A stretch of 64,000 nucleotides of DNA from the NCBI GenBank assembly GCA_013396915.1, contig VWZL01002048.1, positions 817,744 through 881,743 on the forward strand, read 5' to 3'. Every line of letters starts with the position of its first letter. The first letter of the stretch is position 1. Position numbers and translations under genes: made by a program. The notes beneath the pieces are model-generated. The model had not been told where the DNA came from and searched no databases. It saw only the letters and a list, made by a program, of their open reading frames with translations. Source of the DNA: Stercorarius parasiticus (taxonomy: Eukaryota > Chordata > Aves > Charadriiformes > Stercorariidae). This document shows positions 14,401-29,400 of the stretch, in pieces.

Positions 14401-17400
14401 AATATAATACAACTAACCTGACAATCCAGATTTTTCCAGCATTAAATTTAGACACTGAAAAAAAGAAACATACGGTGAGACTTGTCTCAGTGCATAGGTT
14501 GGGAAATAAAATTTTCTGCAAATCTGTACGAGAATTTTCTAACATAAGCACTGAGTGACTGATTCCTGGTCAATTCCTAAAAAACAATATAATTACATAA
14601 ACATTGTGGGTTTGAGCTGTATTTTAAACCCTTCAAGTAGGAGATTGTTTTCAGGCAAGAAATTTACGATGTCGGGCGAGTCCAGCTTTTATGCTGTTGG
14701 AAAAAAAAAAACCAACATCTATATGGCAGTTTGTTGCTTTACTTGAACAAATTCTGTCCCAGCGTTTGAAAACGCACCTTTTGAAAAAAATGCACGTTTG
14801 AAAAATCAAACCTACAAACTCAACACTTCCCAGCCGCCACTCGTAGATGTTGGCACTCTGTGCCAGAAGTCTGGATTGGCAGTACCAAGAACTGCTTCCT
14901 TCGCTCTCTCCACGGTTCTTCCTCACTCCTCTCACTCCGATTCTGTGCATTCGGAGTTTGATGAACTACAACAGAACTGCGGCAGGCTCTGCCACGACTG
15001 AGTATCACGCTGAGGACTGCTAATAAAAGGAGCGGACAGCCAGGCACGGAGCAGTCGGGCTGTGTTCATCCTTGGGGAAAAAGCAAGGATGTCTCTTTAC
15101 TACTTGGTGAAAGATCAAGGCATTCTCCCCACTGGCCTTTTGGACTTGAAATGCTTCCTTTGGCTTGGTGTCACTTGGTGGCCTGAAGTGACACACGGGT
15201 ATAAGGCAAAGCTCTCCAGAAGCAGCAGACCTGACCCAGGCATGGCAAAAGCTCGCAAAAGCAGCTAGACTTACCTCTTTGACAGAGGCAGTCTCTTCCA
15301 CAACGATCTCCATCTCAGGGCTTGTGTTTTGGTCACTCCCAACAATAAAATATAAGAAGAGCTAAAAAAGCAAATACAAGCCATCAGAATGCATATTTAA
15401 GTATGGAAATACTGTGAAATAACAGCTCCTAATGCACACATACACCAGTACTACAAGCCTGGATCAGTCAAACAGCATTGAAACTCCTACGGGCTAAAGC
15501 AAACAATTGAAGCACATGGAATTGAGTTATGGCCATCAGTAGAGCTTTATTAACCAGCTGCGTATCTACTTTCCTGCTGCAAATGAGAGATAAAACCTGC
15601 TAGAACTCTGATCTGCAGAAATATATATCTTTTTTTTCGTGAATATTTGAACCTTGTAGATAGCAAGAGCAAGATCTCCCTTTTCTTACTTCATGCTCTT
15701 TACAAAAGTCTACACACATCAGAGCACAGAAGGTGGACAACCACAAACAGACGAATGATAAATAATTTACCATTAGTCAAATGAGCTATATTAACTGTCA
15801 TGTATATGCTCTCGGTCTTCTGCAACGGAGATAAATGGTGCGAGCCTTCATGCTGATATGTGTAACTCTCAGTGTTACTGAGCATCTTTTTCTATGCCAT
15901 TTGCAACCATTACAAGATAAAAAAACCTGGGAAATGCAAGCAAAGCACAAAAAGCAGCACAAGGCTCTCTTCAGACACAGCACTACTATACCTGAGTGGA
16001 AGTTGGAGCTTTCCCGTGACACAGTCCTAGCAAGCTTCCCATTTTCAGTTCCGCTTCCTTGACAGTATAATCTTCAGGCACTTCAGAGAGGACAAAAACA
16101 CAGAGAACATCATAAGCTGCCGCTTGCTGAAAATAACCGTTCTATTATGCTGCTCTTTAGAGTAAGATAAAAATTTTTGGTGACATTTAGAGAACTTTTG
16201 CTTCCACAGTGTCGACATCAGCTCTGTAAGCCTCCTATGACTAAAGCAAAGCCATATTTGTATGACGGTTCCTCCCCACCACTTCTGGTATATGGGGTGA
16301 CAGAAGAATTTAGGTTGGAAGGGATCTCTGTAGGCTGTCTGGTCCAAACCTCTGCTCAAAGCAGAGCCAGCTCTGAAGTCAAACCAATTCACTCTGAGCT
16401 TTTTCCAGTCAAGCTCCGAATACCTCCATGGATGGATATGCCCAAGCTTCCCAGGGCTCCGTGTCTATTGTTCGACCACTCCCAATGTGAATTCCTTTTC
16501 CCCCCACCACCTTGCTGAAACTTGTGTTTCCTGCCTCTAATCCTTTCCATGTGCTCCTCTGAGAAGAATCTGGCTCTGCCTTCTCTACAGATCCATGTTA
16601 GGGAGTTACAGATGGCAATTACTCCTCCTCCCTTCAAGCCTCTTCCTCTTCAGGCTGGAAAAACCCAACTTCCCTCTTATCTCATATGCTCCAGCTCCCA
16701 GACCATCCTGGGTGCTCTCCTCTGGACTGGCTCTAGTTTGTAAGGGCTTCTTTCTCATGCTGGGGAGCCCCCAAAATGGATGCAACGTTCCAGATGTTGT
16801 CTGACAAGTGCTGAGTGGAGGGGAATTAATCTCTCCTTGGCTTCCTGGACATGTTTTACTAATGCAATATATTAGCAAAGACACAGAACATGCTTCCCAG
16901 CAAGCACAAAGCTTATCTACTCGGTTTCCCACCACTGCCCCAACAATGGCAAAAGCAAAGTTGGGGGTCCTTTTCTACTGAATGCTGGCCATCAGGAGCA
17001 CAGCTACATAGTGACAAGTGGCATCACATGCTCATCCAAATAAAAGAGCAGGCCATGGCATGAGCATGTTCCTCCAGTCTTATGGAAGCAGAAATCCACA
17101 TGTTATTCAGTGTGCTTCATAAACTACGGACACAAGCTGCCTTCTCCCAATAAACAGGAACCTAATAGCGCTTCTTCCATAACCACAGGACTCAAGTTTG
17201 CTGCTCAAGTTGTTCTGAAATCCAACCTTGTGCATCAATACTCGAACACCAATACTCTAGGCCATTTTGTCTCAGGAAATATAAGTTAAAAAGACATGGA
17301 GCAAAGACTTTGTTTCCTGGAACTTCTAGAAAGTTGCTCTGTAATGTACTAAATATAATTCAAAACAGATTGTGTAGAGACTTTTCAATTTATAAAATAA

Positions 17401-20400
17401 ATATGAGAAAAAGAAATTTCTGCTAATTCCCACAGTCTTGAAGCACATGGCCACTGGTCCATAAACCACAGCAGGTGAGCTCATCAGTTTTACTCATTAG
17501 GAATGCAAGTAATAAAACCAAGCTAAGCACTGAAGTTTAACCTCTAAGCTTTGTATTGGTACTGTTAATAAACGGTAAATCTGGAAAAAAAACAACCCAC
17601 ACAACTGCTTCAGTTAAGCCTGGAAATTAATAAGAGTTACATGTGTGTACTTCTCCCAGGAGAGGACAGAGGGAAGCTTAAAGTCTCCCAATAAAAATTC
17701 GTACAGAAAGATGCTTAAATAAATTTACCTGGAGAAAGAAGTTTCCCATTTCCATTAACAGGTCTAAGACAGCTGTCATTTGCTGTAACAAAAAAGGCAG
17801 GAGAGAGAGAGAGAAATGTATTAAATAATACAAATAAGAAATTTGGCTCAGAAGTTTAGACAGATAACATCTTTAAGATTAATGACAACAACAGGTTTAT
17901 CTTAGAGACCTCCCTCTGGAGGTATTACATCAAAAGTACAATTGGAGAGAGATTCCTAGAGACTTCGTGAACAGTCTTAGTTTTTATCCTTTCAGTGAAA
18001 GATTACTTTCTCTTCAAAGCCAGCTGTTAGCCACAATCAGTGAAATACTATGAAACTAACCAAGTGCTTCAAAAGGTAAAGACACCCCAAAAGCTTTAAG
18101 GAAAGAAAACCGGAGTTTCTTAAAGAAAGAAGGTTAAAAAAAAAAGAGCCTTCTTCAATTCTTAGTGTAATAGATTATTCCTCCTCAAACAGCTTCTGAA
18201 AAATAAGAGCTTCATAAAATGTATTTTAATCAAGACTTACACTGATTTATTTCTTAAGCTAGGAAAAATAATAATTTCATTCCAAATTAGACAAGTTTTA
18301 AGTCCTTTGCGCCCTTTCTTCCTCAAAAAACTCCTAATAGCAATGGATTTGCTGTTTTGAATAGACTGATGCAAAAAGCAGGAAGCCAACCGCTAAATTC
18401 TAACATTATCAGATCTAAAACCAAAGCAGCTGAAGACCTACCTAGTTCCTCCTCTAGCTGAAGCTCCCGTATTGCTTTCATTTTGATATCTGACATCACC
18501 TAAAAGAAAGCAATATTAGTACCTCTATCTAATACAGAATGCCGGTAACACACCTGCTGTTCAAATGCCAATCCACAGAAGGCAGCCTTCACTAGAAATG
18601 CATCATAGTTACGTTCTTTTTCCTCTTAGTACTATCCATAGCTGAGAAAACATTTCCTTAACATTATTGTACCAATATATAATAAATAAAGGTACTGATA
18701 TCATAACACATTTGTGGAAATTTTCCTTAAAAAGAGCATTCTAAAGAAAATAAAGTGGTATTTAATTTTTGGATCTATCAAAAGACTAGTATTTCACAAA
18801 TAGTAATTTTGTGAGCAAAACTAAGTAGTACTTCACATTTTCCGTGACAAGAAATAATTTAAAAGGCAGAAAAGGTACCAGAGAAGTCCACCCCTTGGGG
18901 AAAACCAGTATTTTTTCTATCCTATGTTGAAAGCAAGAAATAATACTTTCCTCCTCTTCTAGCTTTTGTTTGCTGACATAGCCTCACCAAACATACATTT
19001 ACAGGATGGTCCAAAAAGAATATTGTTTCACACTAAAACGCACTAATGTAGACTGCACTGGTTTAAGTTACAAGCATTACAGTCTTACTACACAGCAAAG
19101 TATTCCAGCAACAGTTAACTCCAGGCTGCACACTATTTTCATCGCAGAAAAACTTCAGCCCTGAGGGCTAAACCCGCTCCTCATTAATTGGCCCAAGTGC
19201 ACTGGGCTTTTCAGGGAAACAGGCCGTGTTATATCAGACTTCTTACTGTTTCAATAGTGGCGGTAATTTTAACGTGTTTCTCTTCATCATCTGTTCTGCA
19301 GAAGTTTTTAACTTGGAGCCAGCTGATGTCGTATGTAAAAGCAGTCAAATTGCCACCTGACACATCCACGAAGCTGTAAAAATGAGCGGTGCAAAGGCGA
19401 TCAAAGACAGGAAAACTACACGTTGTTTGGGCTAGATTGCTAAATACCAAAGCTCTCAGATAAACTGATAATGCCTAGGTCATTAATAGTGATGGCATGT
19501 TGCAGAGTAAGAGTCGGAGGCCTCAGGCAGCATCCAGGCACCTCCAGACTATGTTTTGGTAACTGGCTTTCAATAGGACTTGAGCTCCTGAAGGTACTTC
19601 AGAGTCTAAGTCACTTTCTGAGGCTGGATTTAAGGCTTCTGGAAAAAAATATGTGAAAGCATACCTAGTCATAACTAAAATTCGAGATTTTCTGTGTCTC
19701 TCTGCTACCATATATAAACACAGAAAACAGTTTTTGGTGAAGAACCCCCACTGCTTGATTTAATCTCAATTTTTCAATACGGCTTCAACTACGAAGTCAG
19801 AATTTATGTAACAAGCACATATACGTGTCTTCGAAAACAGGAACCTAACCTCAGGGCTAAACACTGGGAAGTGAAATGAGACCGGAAATTTGCCCCTAGC
19901 AACTTTAGAATCAACTGGGGGATTCAGCAGAGCTGCTTACTCTTCTGATACTGCTGTGGTCTCTCATCCCACACCAAGTCCCTCAAGAGCGAAGAAATAT
20001 CTAATAGTTGCTAAGTACCTGATCCCCAAAATTTAAGATTACGTTACCTTGAATTAAAAAGCTCAAAGTGACAATTAGTTAAAAGAATTTCTATATAGCT
20101 AGCATAATTTAACTAAAAAGATTCCGCCAAAATTTATTTTTTGTTTAATTATACTTCTTATTAAGATGGTTACCTCTGGTCATGGCTGTCTAAGATTAGT
20201 ACTGAGCATCCATCCGTCAGACCAACACTTCTGACTGTTTCCTTCATATCTTCTTCAAGAAAAACTTCCCAGTTCTTGGCTTCTTTATCTCGTCCTGAGC
20301 CGTTCTTTAAGATGATTCCTCCTGACGGTGCTAAGGCTCTGCACAGATCGCCTAGTCTTGTGCTGCATGAAAAGACGTGCTGCGATTCTGTGAAATGCTG

Positions 20401-23400
20401 ACCCTTCCCTCCTTCATTATGCTCCGCTAAACGAAGAACATTTACAACCACGGGTTCATGATCAGGGCCTGTCATCACCTTTGTACCACCAACCTGAAGT
20501 AAGGAATGCAAGATTGAGGCAGAGGCGATCAATAAAATACAGAAAAGACTGGACAGTAATAAATGACAACAATAAAATTATTGAGACACAAAGATGGCCC
20601 CTCTCTCCTCATTAGAAATAAACCACCTTTGACCAAATGCCTACTGAACAAACAACTAGAGTAAGTCAAAGGTGTTGGGAAGAGAAGGAATAACGTTAAG
20701 GTCTGTTCCAAGTCTGCGTGTACAGCAAACGTATCGGTAACGGTAGCTGGGAAACCAGTGGACACTTGGTCTCCATCAGAGGAATTTAGCCCGTCAGGAT
20801 ATTAAAAGAACTACCCAAAAGCACAACTAAGGCAGATCAAGAGTTAGATTTTAAAATCCGGCCTTTCTGATATTCAACCTAGGCCAAAAATACAGTTCCT
20901 TGGCCAAAGCAATTTGATCACGCCGGAAGCTGGAGTAGCGAAGACCATACTAAAAGCATAACCACAACAAGAACAACTCTGTTACTAGATGTTTTCTTTT
21001 GGTTTTTGGGGGTGGGTGATAAATCAGAAAGAAAGTGTATGCCTTTATAACAGAAGTCTTTTAAAAGTAAAATTTTATTCCATTACAGAGATGGAATAAA
21101 ATGCTGTGTTGCATAACCACTGAGGCAAGTACCTAAAGTTATGCAGAAGCCTTAATATTAAAAGGAAGATGCAACACTAGAAAAGGAGCACAGTATATCA
21201 GGGAGACCATACACAGAAGTAGTCATTCATACGTCTAATTTTACAGGGCATCAAGTTTTTGTTCATGCATTACTATCAACCAATCTCCTTCCAAGAGGCA
21301 CCAGATTTTCTCAGAATACACTGCAATGTAACTGGCACTCGATATCTATGGGCACCTATCAATCTGCCCATATCACACTCTGCAGAGTATAATTCTATTT
21401 ATTATTTTATCAGGCAGCACATTGTACTTCACACAAGGTATGCTGACAAGCTGTAAAAACACAGTATCCTAGATGAGGCTGAAGCGATGTCCCCAGTGCC
21501 AACGTTGGTATGTCAGTAGCACATCCGCAGAACTGATCAACATTTCCAAACCTGTGCCTGGAGACTGCATCTTATCACTTCAGAATTGTCAAGGAGAGAG
21601 GGTATTTGGTTCTTTTACCTCTTTCCCATTCCACACGAAGATGTCTGCTCCATCGGCCAGCCCAATGCCATCCAGCGTCAGCTCATCTCCTAAAAAGGAG
21701 CAAATCATCAAGTTCTTGCCCTCCACGAAACAGACAAGCAGGGTCAGCGAGCAAATGAAACACGCTGGCACCTTCTACTCTGGCTCATGCAGAGCATTAC
21801 AAAAGCCGCCGTGTGATCAGCGTTTTCAGAGGCTAAGTTAGGGTCACTCATGTAGCAAGAGCAACACAAGTGGGTACACATCCCTACAGCAAAGAGGGCC
21901 CCAGCACAAAGGTTTCAACTCAATTTCCCTTGCAAATTGAGGCCCAAGTTAGCACTTGGCAAAGCTGTTTGGTCAGGATTATCTACATGAGATTTAACAG
22001 TGAATCAATAGATTTAAAATAAAAAGCTTGGATTTAATAACTGAGTTACATACTCTAAGTTCCAAGTTCATTCTTTGCAATACTAATGCTCCTGCTGCAG
22101 TTTCTTTTACCTTCCTACTACAGGTCAGATTCAGATTTTTTTAAAAGTCATTGCCATTTAAAGAACATGTACTAGTATGTGGAGGAATATTTACAGCAGC
22201 TATGAGTGCCACAAAGACTATAAAATTCAAAAGTGGCTGAAGACTAACACCTAGAGTTGCTGGAGACAGAACTCATGATTTTAAAATACTAATGTACTCT
22301 TAATAAATTAGCGTCCTCCTTACGTAAACATTTTCCTTTACAAAATTCCTATGTCAGCTTCGATTTAACCTACGTTTTTCTTTTATGTCACCCTGGCTCC
22401 TCTCTTCTATCCTATCCTATATCTGCTAGGTAAATACTATGAAAGCAAACATTCATAAGCAAATCAAGGTCAAAATACAGACTGGTACATTTTTGTCAGC
22501 AAACACGTTTAACCTGCGTAAGAGCTGTACTCTTACTGCACTTCACAGCAAAGATTACATATAAAAGTCTCAAAAACCTTAATTTCCCTAATAAAAAGTG
22601 TCCTAAATAACAGCAGTGGACTTGCAGGTAAGTTTGAGTTTGAAGAGTGTTCAGTAATACACATCTCCAAGATGTTTTACATATGAAATCCTTGATGTCT
22701 GCAGTAAATACAACATATAAATAACATGGAAGCCTTGTATGTAGTAGTCTTACCATCAAGTATCTGGTAAAGATGCAGTCCTGCTGGTAAAGGCCTGGCA
22801 ATACTAAGAATCATGTCTCCTTCCCAAGATTCCAACATCTAATTGGGGAAAAAAAAAATATATATATATAAAAAACAATGGCAAGCAATAATTCACATCA
22901 CTCAAAATTACAACCTCGCTAAAGCCGTTACAGCCTGGCTGCCAAGCTCACTTTGACACTTAACAAGTCACAAATATTTACTTCAACAAGCCTAGTTACA
23001 CAGAAAACAGTCAAGCATTTAGGACTTGACCTTTCAGACCGGACACCAGATAGACAAAAATAAAGTTTCAACTGGCCACTAACCAAAGGTTGTGAGGTAC
23101 AGGAAAAGCAGCATTTCCTGACATTTAAGTTAGCTTTGATTTAGATACCTACAAAAAAGCATTTGACCAATTGTCATATTCCTGTAACATAGTAGAGAAT
23201 AAATGCAAAGATACCACGTTCAACACTTAAGCTAAATATTTCTTTTAACTAATTATCTTTTTTCTTAAACTACTCTGATTATTTCCTGTTAAGGCCAGCT
23301 AGCTCTTTGAAAATACAAACACAAATCCGTCAAACTGAAATGTTAAGAATAAGCCTGGAGTTTTGCAAAGCATCAATCCATACCCATGATGGCATGGACA

Positions 23401-26400
23401 TGCTGCCCAAATACAAATAATTCGCTTATGAGGACTTTAAAGTCTATATAGTTAGTTTCATCAATTTCATGGCTTCTTCAATACTTCAAGAACAGACCTC
23501 AAACCAATGTTTCCTTCTCTGTAAATCCATATAGTATTTAGCCTCTTCAAATAACATTTACTGCTGAAAATTTCTCATTGAGATAAAAATTGCGGGATAA
23601 ATACATACTAAATGTTGTTGTGGCTCACGTAAAAATGAAGTGTGCGAGTTTATTTAATATAGCAAATACCTGGAATACTGATTGTCGAAGCTCTCCTAGC
23701 GTTTTTCTTCTATCAATAGTCAAATCCACAACACTCTCTCTCCAAGTGAGTGAAGGATGCAATGCCCCATTGTGAAATTTATAACAGGAGCTCAAATGGA
23801 GATGTAAATCAATGCCATTGTTTGCTGAGTCACATTCCGCTCTTCGAAAGAATAACACAATAATAAACTAGTAAATTTAACACTGACACGTGACTAGCTT
23901 ATCTCAGAGATGCTTCTGTTCAATTGTCCTGGAACCGATACCCTCAAGGCTAAATTCACTGTCACATTCCCCCCTCCGTCAAGGGGTGCAAAGAGGTGCT
24001 CAAAGATGACAGCGATGTACGTGTTGTACAACACAGAGCTAGCGCAGACGTCCTCCACATAAGCGCTATAACAGTACATTCGGGGTGTTTCTACACCTTG
24101 CTTCTACCTTTCTAAACAGAATGGCAAACTTCATCTTTAGGAATGTGGAAATTACAAAGTTTTTTTTTTTCAGGCTGTGCTCCAGATCAGTACTCTGTTG
24201 AAATGCAGAGAGAGAAAAACTTCATGGAAACTGAGTCAGGACAGACACAGCCTTGCCTTCCAACTTCATACCTGTATCCAGCTCTATTAGCTAAACGTAG
24301 CAGCAAATACACCATTTAAAAAATAAGAGAGTGACATCTGCCCAGTACAGAGATACCACGCAAGACTTGTCTCTCATGAGTGTGTCTATTTTGATAGCTT
24401 AACTGTCATTCAGGCGTATCATCAGTTCTGTGTGTTCCTCAACAGAAGGAAAAATTTCAACCAACCTGAATACCACTAGCTTTTTCCTCCACGTTTCTGG
24501 CAAGAGATACCATTTATCTGGCATTCCACAGCAAAGCAAGTCATTCCCCCTTCTCCCAATGGAGAACTCCCTCTACAAACATAATTAAGATAATGTATTC
24601 CATTCTCCTTCCAGAATTGCACTGATTTCCACAAAAAATTGGTGCAATTTTAAACTATAGGTAAGTTTCCCTTGAAATTCTGTAGAACGCCTACAGTTAC
24701 ACCACTAACAGGGAGGCAGGGTACCAGCAGAAGGCAGAATCTGGACATATAAGTTGTATTCCTCAATTAACCTCTATGATGTTGAATCATTTTAGTAGGT
24801 GGCTCAACTCAACAAGTTTCTTTCATTTTAAATCCCCTGGGAGATCTGCAGCTCAAGAATGCTGTTTAAGAGATTGGTACATTTACATTAATATACCTCT
24901 TTTTTTGCAGCTCAGTATTAGCAGCATTCATTTCATTCAGAAGGTGTTCAGGAATTTGGTACCTTGGATTTCCTCGCGCTGCAACAAATAATATAGGCTA
25001 GTTTGGCCTCAGCTGCTTCACATGTGTTTTGGCAAACAAGAAAAGTGATCAAGATGAGACGTTACAGTACGGTAATCATTGAAAATTCAGAGCAATGACA
25101 TTGCACTCTTTCATGATAGAGAAAATTAAACTGCAAGATGATACAAAGAACAAACAAGTGCTTTTACGTCTTTCCCATCACTCTTTCCCCACAGGAAACT
25201 GATACATGAACGCTGTTAGCAACAACTTGTTTTAGTAGGAGATGTTCTGCTAGTATTTGTGAAGCGTACTAGAAAAGAGTTAGTGTCAGCCACAGTCAAT
25301 TAACTGGTCAGTACCTCCTTGGAGGTAACCTCTGTGTATCTTAGTTAACCCTTTTTTCAAATGAGCACTAGAAAGAAAACTGTATCTTCAGGTCTTGGAA
25401 AGGACAGAAAGGCCCAACAGCCTTTGCCTTCCAGAAAACAAACTGTTGATGAAGGAAGCCCCCAAATATCAAGATGAGCTTTGTGTACCTTCAGGCGGTC
25501 TTTTTAACTGAGATTTTCGATAAAACAGCATGTAGGCACTCTCTTTACCCTGAAATTGTTTCTCAATATCCTTCTCCTTGATCGGCTGGACTTTTGAATC
25601 ATTCAGATCAAACCAATGGCAACCAGCAGAAGTGCTGGTTCTTGTGGGTTTTTTTTCTGAGTTCCACGGGGCATCATTCTTCTGAAGAGAGCTTTGGAGA
25701 TCTTGTCCTTTAGAATCTGACTTAAGCAGGAGCCTGTGTTTTTCCTTCAAACCAACCTTATTTTCATCAGGACTGAACTGAAATATCTGAGGATGGTTCT
25801 GCAAATACTAAAAGGAAAGCAAGGACAAGATGAAGACACCCAGTTTTAAATATAGCAGCCTGCATTAGCTACTTCGCCAGATTCGTCCTCAAATTGATAC
25901 ACAAACCCCATCCCTTCAACCTTAGGTTTATGATGCTTCCTCATGTATTCCTCCTCACTTTAGACAGAAAAATGTAATTTTCCTACCACCACTTATCTGC
26001 CTGATCTTTTATATGCTGTTCCTGGCTTCATTTCATATATAACTTCAAACTATCATGCAAGACATTGCGAAGGAATTGGTTTTAACATACACGCATCACT
26101 ATGAATTAAATCAGACTAACTTCTGAATTTCAAGGATTGCTTGAGACACTAGAGTGCTTTTAACACACTTCTCACATGTGCATACACTCTGTCCCTGGAA
26201 AGGCAGCATAGGGAGCGATGGATGCTCTATAGGAAATCAAAAAGCTTCTGCTTTATCAGACACACAGAGTACCAGCCCAACCAGTTTAGCTCTCTAACAC
26301 TGGTACTTTCCTCTCCCTGGTCTCCACAGAAGTGCTCCCTTCTATATTTGCCAGGCAGGGATCTTGAGCTCAGTTCTGGTCTGCTGAGCTGTACCTTACC

Positions 26401-29400
26401 CAAATTAACGCCGCCCATTGCAGCATCTCAAGAAATTAAAACCTCCTCATCCAGTTTTGCCCAGCTTATCCACTCTGTTCTCTACTTTTCATTTTAGCAG
26501 ATACTTCAAACAAGCGTGGTGTCCAAATTACACAAAACAAAACGTGGCTCTTGAGAGATGGGGGGACACCAACCACCCTGCACTTTCCGGGAGACAGTCC
26601 CCTACGAGTCTTGTCCATGTTCCCCAGTTTACTAATTAATCTTACAAGCCTCTTACACATCCTCTATCTTGCTAGTCCAAGTGCCAGTATTTTCAATTAC
26701 CATCCACTGACCGTTCAATAGGAATATAAACTTAAAGTTATCTTAACAGTAAAAACCAAACTAACATACACGCATATTACCTTCCGTAACGCTCCACATT
26801 GTTTTCGGTATTTCTTATTCCAGGACACACCATATTTCTCCAATAATTTCTGCCCTAATTGATCCACGGGAATTTGTTTAGATTCTTCCTACAGAAAAAA
26901 ATAAAAAAAAGGCTACAAAAGTCGATTCTGAAGTGCTTAAATCATTCCTATTTGTTAATAAACCAAGGTAACATCACATTTTGCAACAGCTTAGGTAAGC
27001 AACTTAAGAAATACTCAAAAAGGGCTGTTTTCTGTATGAAGAGACACTGTTAGTATTCAAGTCAGGTAAAGTTACAAGCTTTATATGCTTCACAATAAGT
27101 TCAGAAGAGTTCTGTACACTTAAACCTGCCCACTCTTGCATCACTAGCCCTTTCTAGGTTTCCTAATATCAAAATCACAGCAGTAAATTCCTTACATACC
27201 ATACCTCTGATAAAATCCCTTTCAACACCGACAATGGATTTTCTATTTCTTTGGCATTTTCCGTAACTCTTAAAGGCTTATCTTCAATCGGCCTATCCTC
27301 TTCCTCCTGTATAAGAACACAAGTACTGTTGTTTCACGCACAACTAGCGGTTTTCTAGTCTATTCCATACTAACATTAGCACGCACAATTTAGAAGCGTA
27401 AAGGCAGTTCTGATAAGCTGTCTCTGCCACCTGTTACAGACTGTATGTTGTCACACAAAATATCCACTATCGGGGTTTTTTTTTAAACAGAAAAGGTATT
27501 TGCATTATTTACAAACAGCCAGCGTCATCCATTAAAATGACTGTGCTAGTCTTGAGCAAAGATATGAATTCCTTCGTAGTGAGTCTAGTAACGTGAGATA
27601 GTTTAGCAGACCCAAAAGCTAAAATTTGCTACAAAATCTTCATAGAGACCGCCTACTATGGAAAACTAGCCTTCCCAATGAGGTAAGAGACCAAATGCCT
27701 CGCTAAAATATTAATTAGTTTGGATGTACGTTTTATCCACTAGCTTTTAACACTTCTCTGAAAAATGAGGCACATCAAGCAAGGAAGAAAAACCTCTAGG
27801 ACTTACTTGTAACTGCCAGTTTCCTAATTCATCCACATCTCTGATATAAACATGATAGTGTCCTCCATAGCAGCCACCTTTATGTATAATAACAGAGAAG
27901 AGCTCATACATGTACTCTGAATCATCCATTTCAGTCTTTAAAAAGAAAAACAATAATAACAACAATAATATACATCAGTAACTCTTTCACACAAGGAGAG
28001 TTTTATACCGTCAGCATAGCTTCAGATATTTCTCAGTGTACGTTCGCACGTGCGGAGACTGAACTGACTTTTCACTGCTGGGGAGCACAAGTATGGATTG
28101 ACACAAACCACGAACAAAAGGAACAGGCTTATTGAGCAACTTTTTAGGCATGATTGTGAACAAACTGGACATTTCAAATAATGAAATATTGATGCAAATA
28201 ATATAACAGTTCAACCTGTTTGTTCATAACCAGGCTTATTTTGTTTAAAAGACTAGGAAAAAAAAAAAAGAGGCAACACACTTATATACAGAAGCTAACT
28301 GAAAAAAAAAACGCTTCCTCAGATGCAAACACTGAGAAATTTCCAAGCTTCTGCAACATCTCAATAAGAAAATGGCTTTTTCAATAACAGTGCCTCTATT
28401 AAGTATATTCTTTATATATTTTAAGGAACAAAAATTGTCATCGAGTACTAATGTAGCTGTTTATAATCAAAATACCTACAGATGAATGCCAAGACAGATT
28501 CCTAAGAAAAATGAAATAACTACAGGCACATAAAAAAACCGTATAGCTAAATTTATACATGACATTATCAGACAATGACAATACAACCCCAAATTTAATT
28601 TCAATTTCCAGGTGATAATCTTCCTTTCAAGAAAATGTCAGATTAAGTTTTAGGTAATTATTATACCCTTTCCCCTTGCATAGCTACAAGGTATTTTCCC
28701 ATTCAGTTAGAATGGTGGTCTTTTGGAAAGAAATTGGAATTCCAAAAATTTGGCATCAGGGACAGAAGAAAACCCCACAAAGTTTCTTGAATACTTCGCC
28801 CTGACAAAATGCAAAATAAAAGATAACTTGTCCTTGAGATATCAGATCTCTGCAGATTATATAGAAACTTTACCAAATATAACAGCACAAACCTGCTCAC
28901 AAAAAGGCCTCAGATTTATCTGGATAGGGAATGTATAGCAGCTCGTTTCCTTGTATCGTTCGCACTTCTCGAAGTCAAAGTTAAATCTCAGGAGAGAAAT
29001 AGTGAGAAAGGGTGGCAACTTGCGTAGTTTAGCAGACTGTAAAATGATTTAAAAAGCTGTAAGCACATGGTTATAGAGAATAACGTTTCCACTTTGCTAT
29101 GGTCAACTCTTTACTTCCCAACAAAGCTTTGTTACAACCAGGCAGACATAACCAATGTTTTCATTTTTTTAAATGTATTCCTTAATTCTCAAGTTCCCTA
29201 CCAACTCGACATCCTAAAAGCAATCAAGATCTTTCCCCTGTGTAAAGCCCTACACCTTCCCTGAACAGTGATCACTGGTCCCATACTTCATCCTCCTACA
29301 GAAAACAAAGGAGGACAATACTGAAATTCTAGTCAGCAATTACATTCCCATAGCGCAAACGTTCTTTGTGAGAGGATTTTCTTGAATTTTATACTAAGAA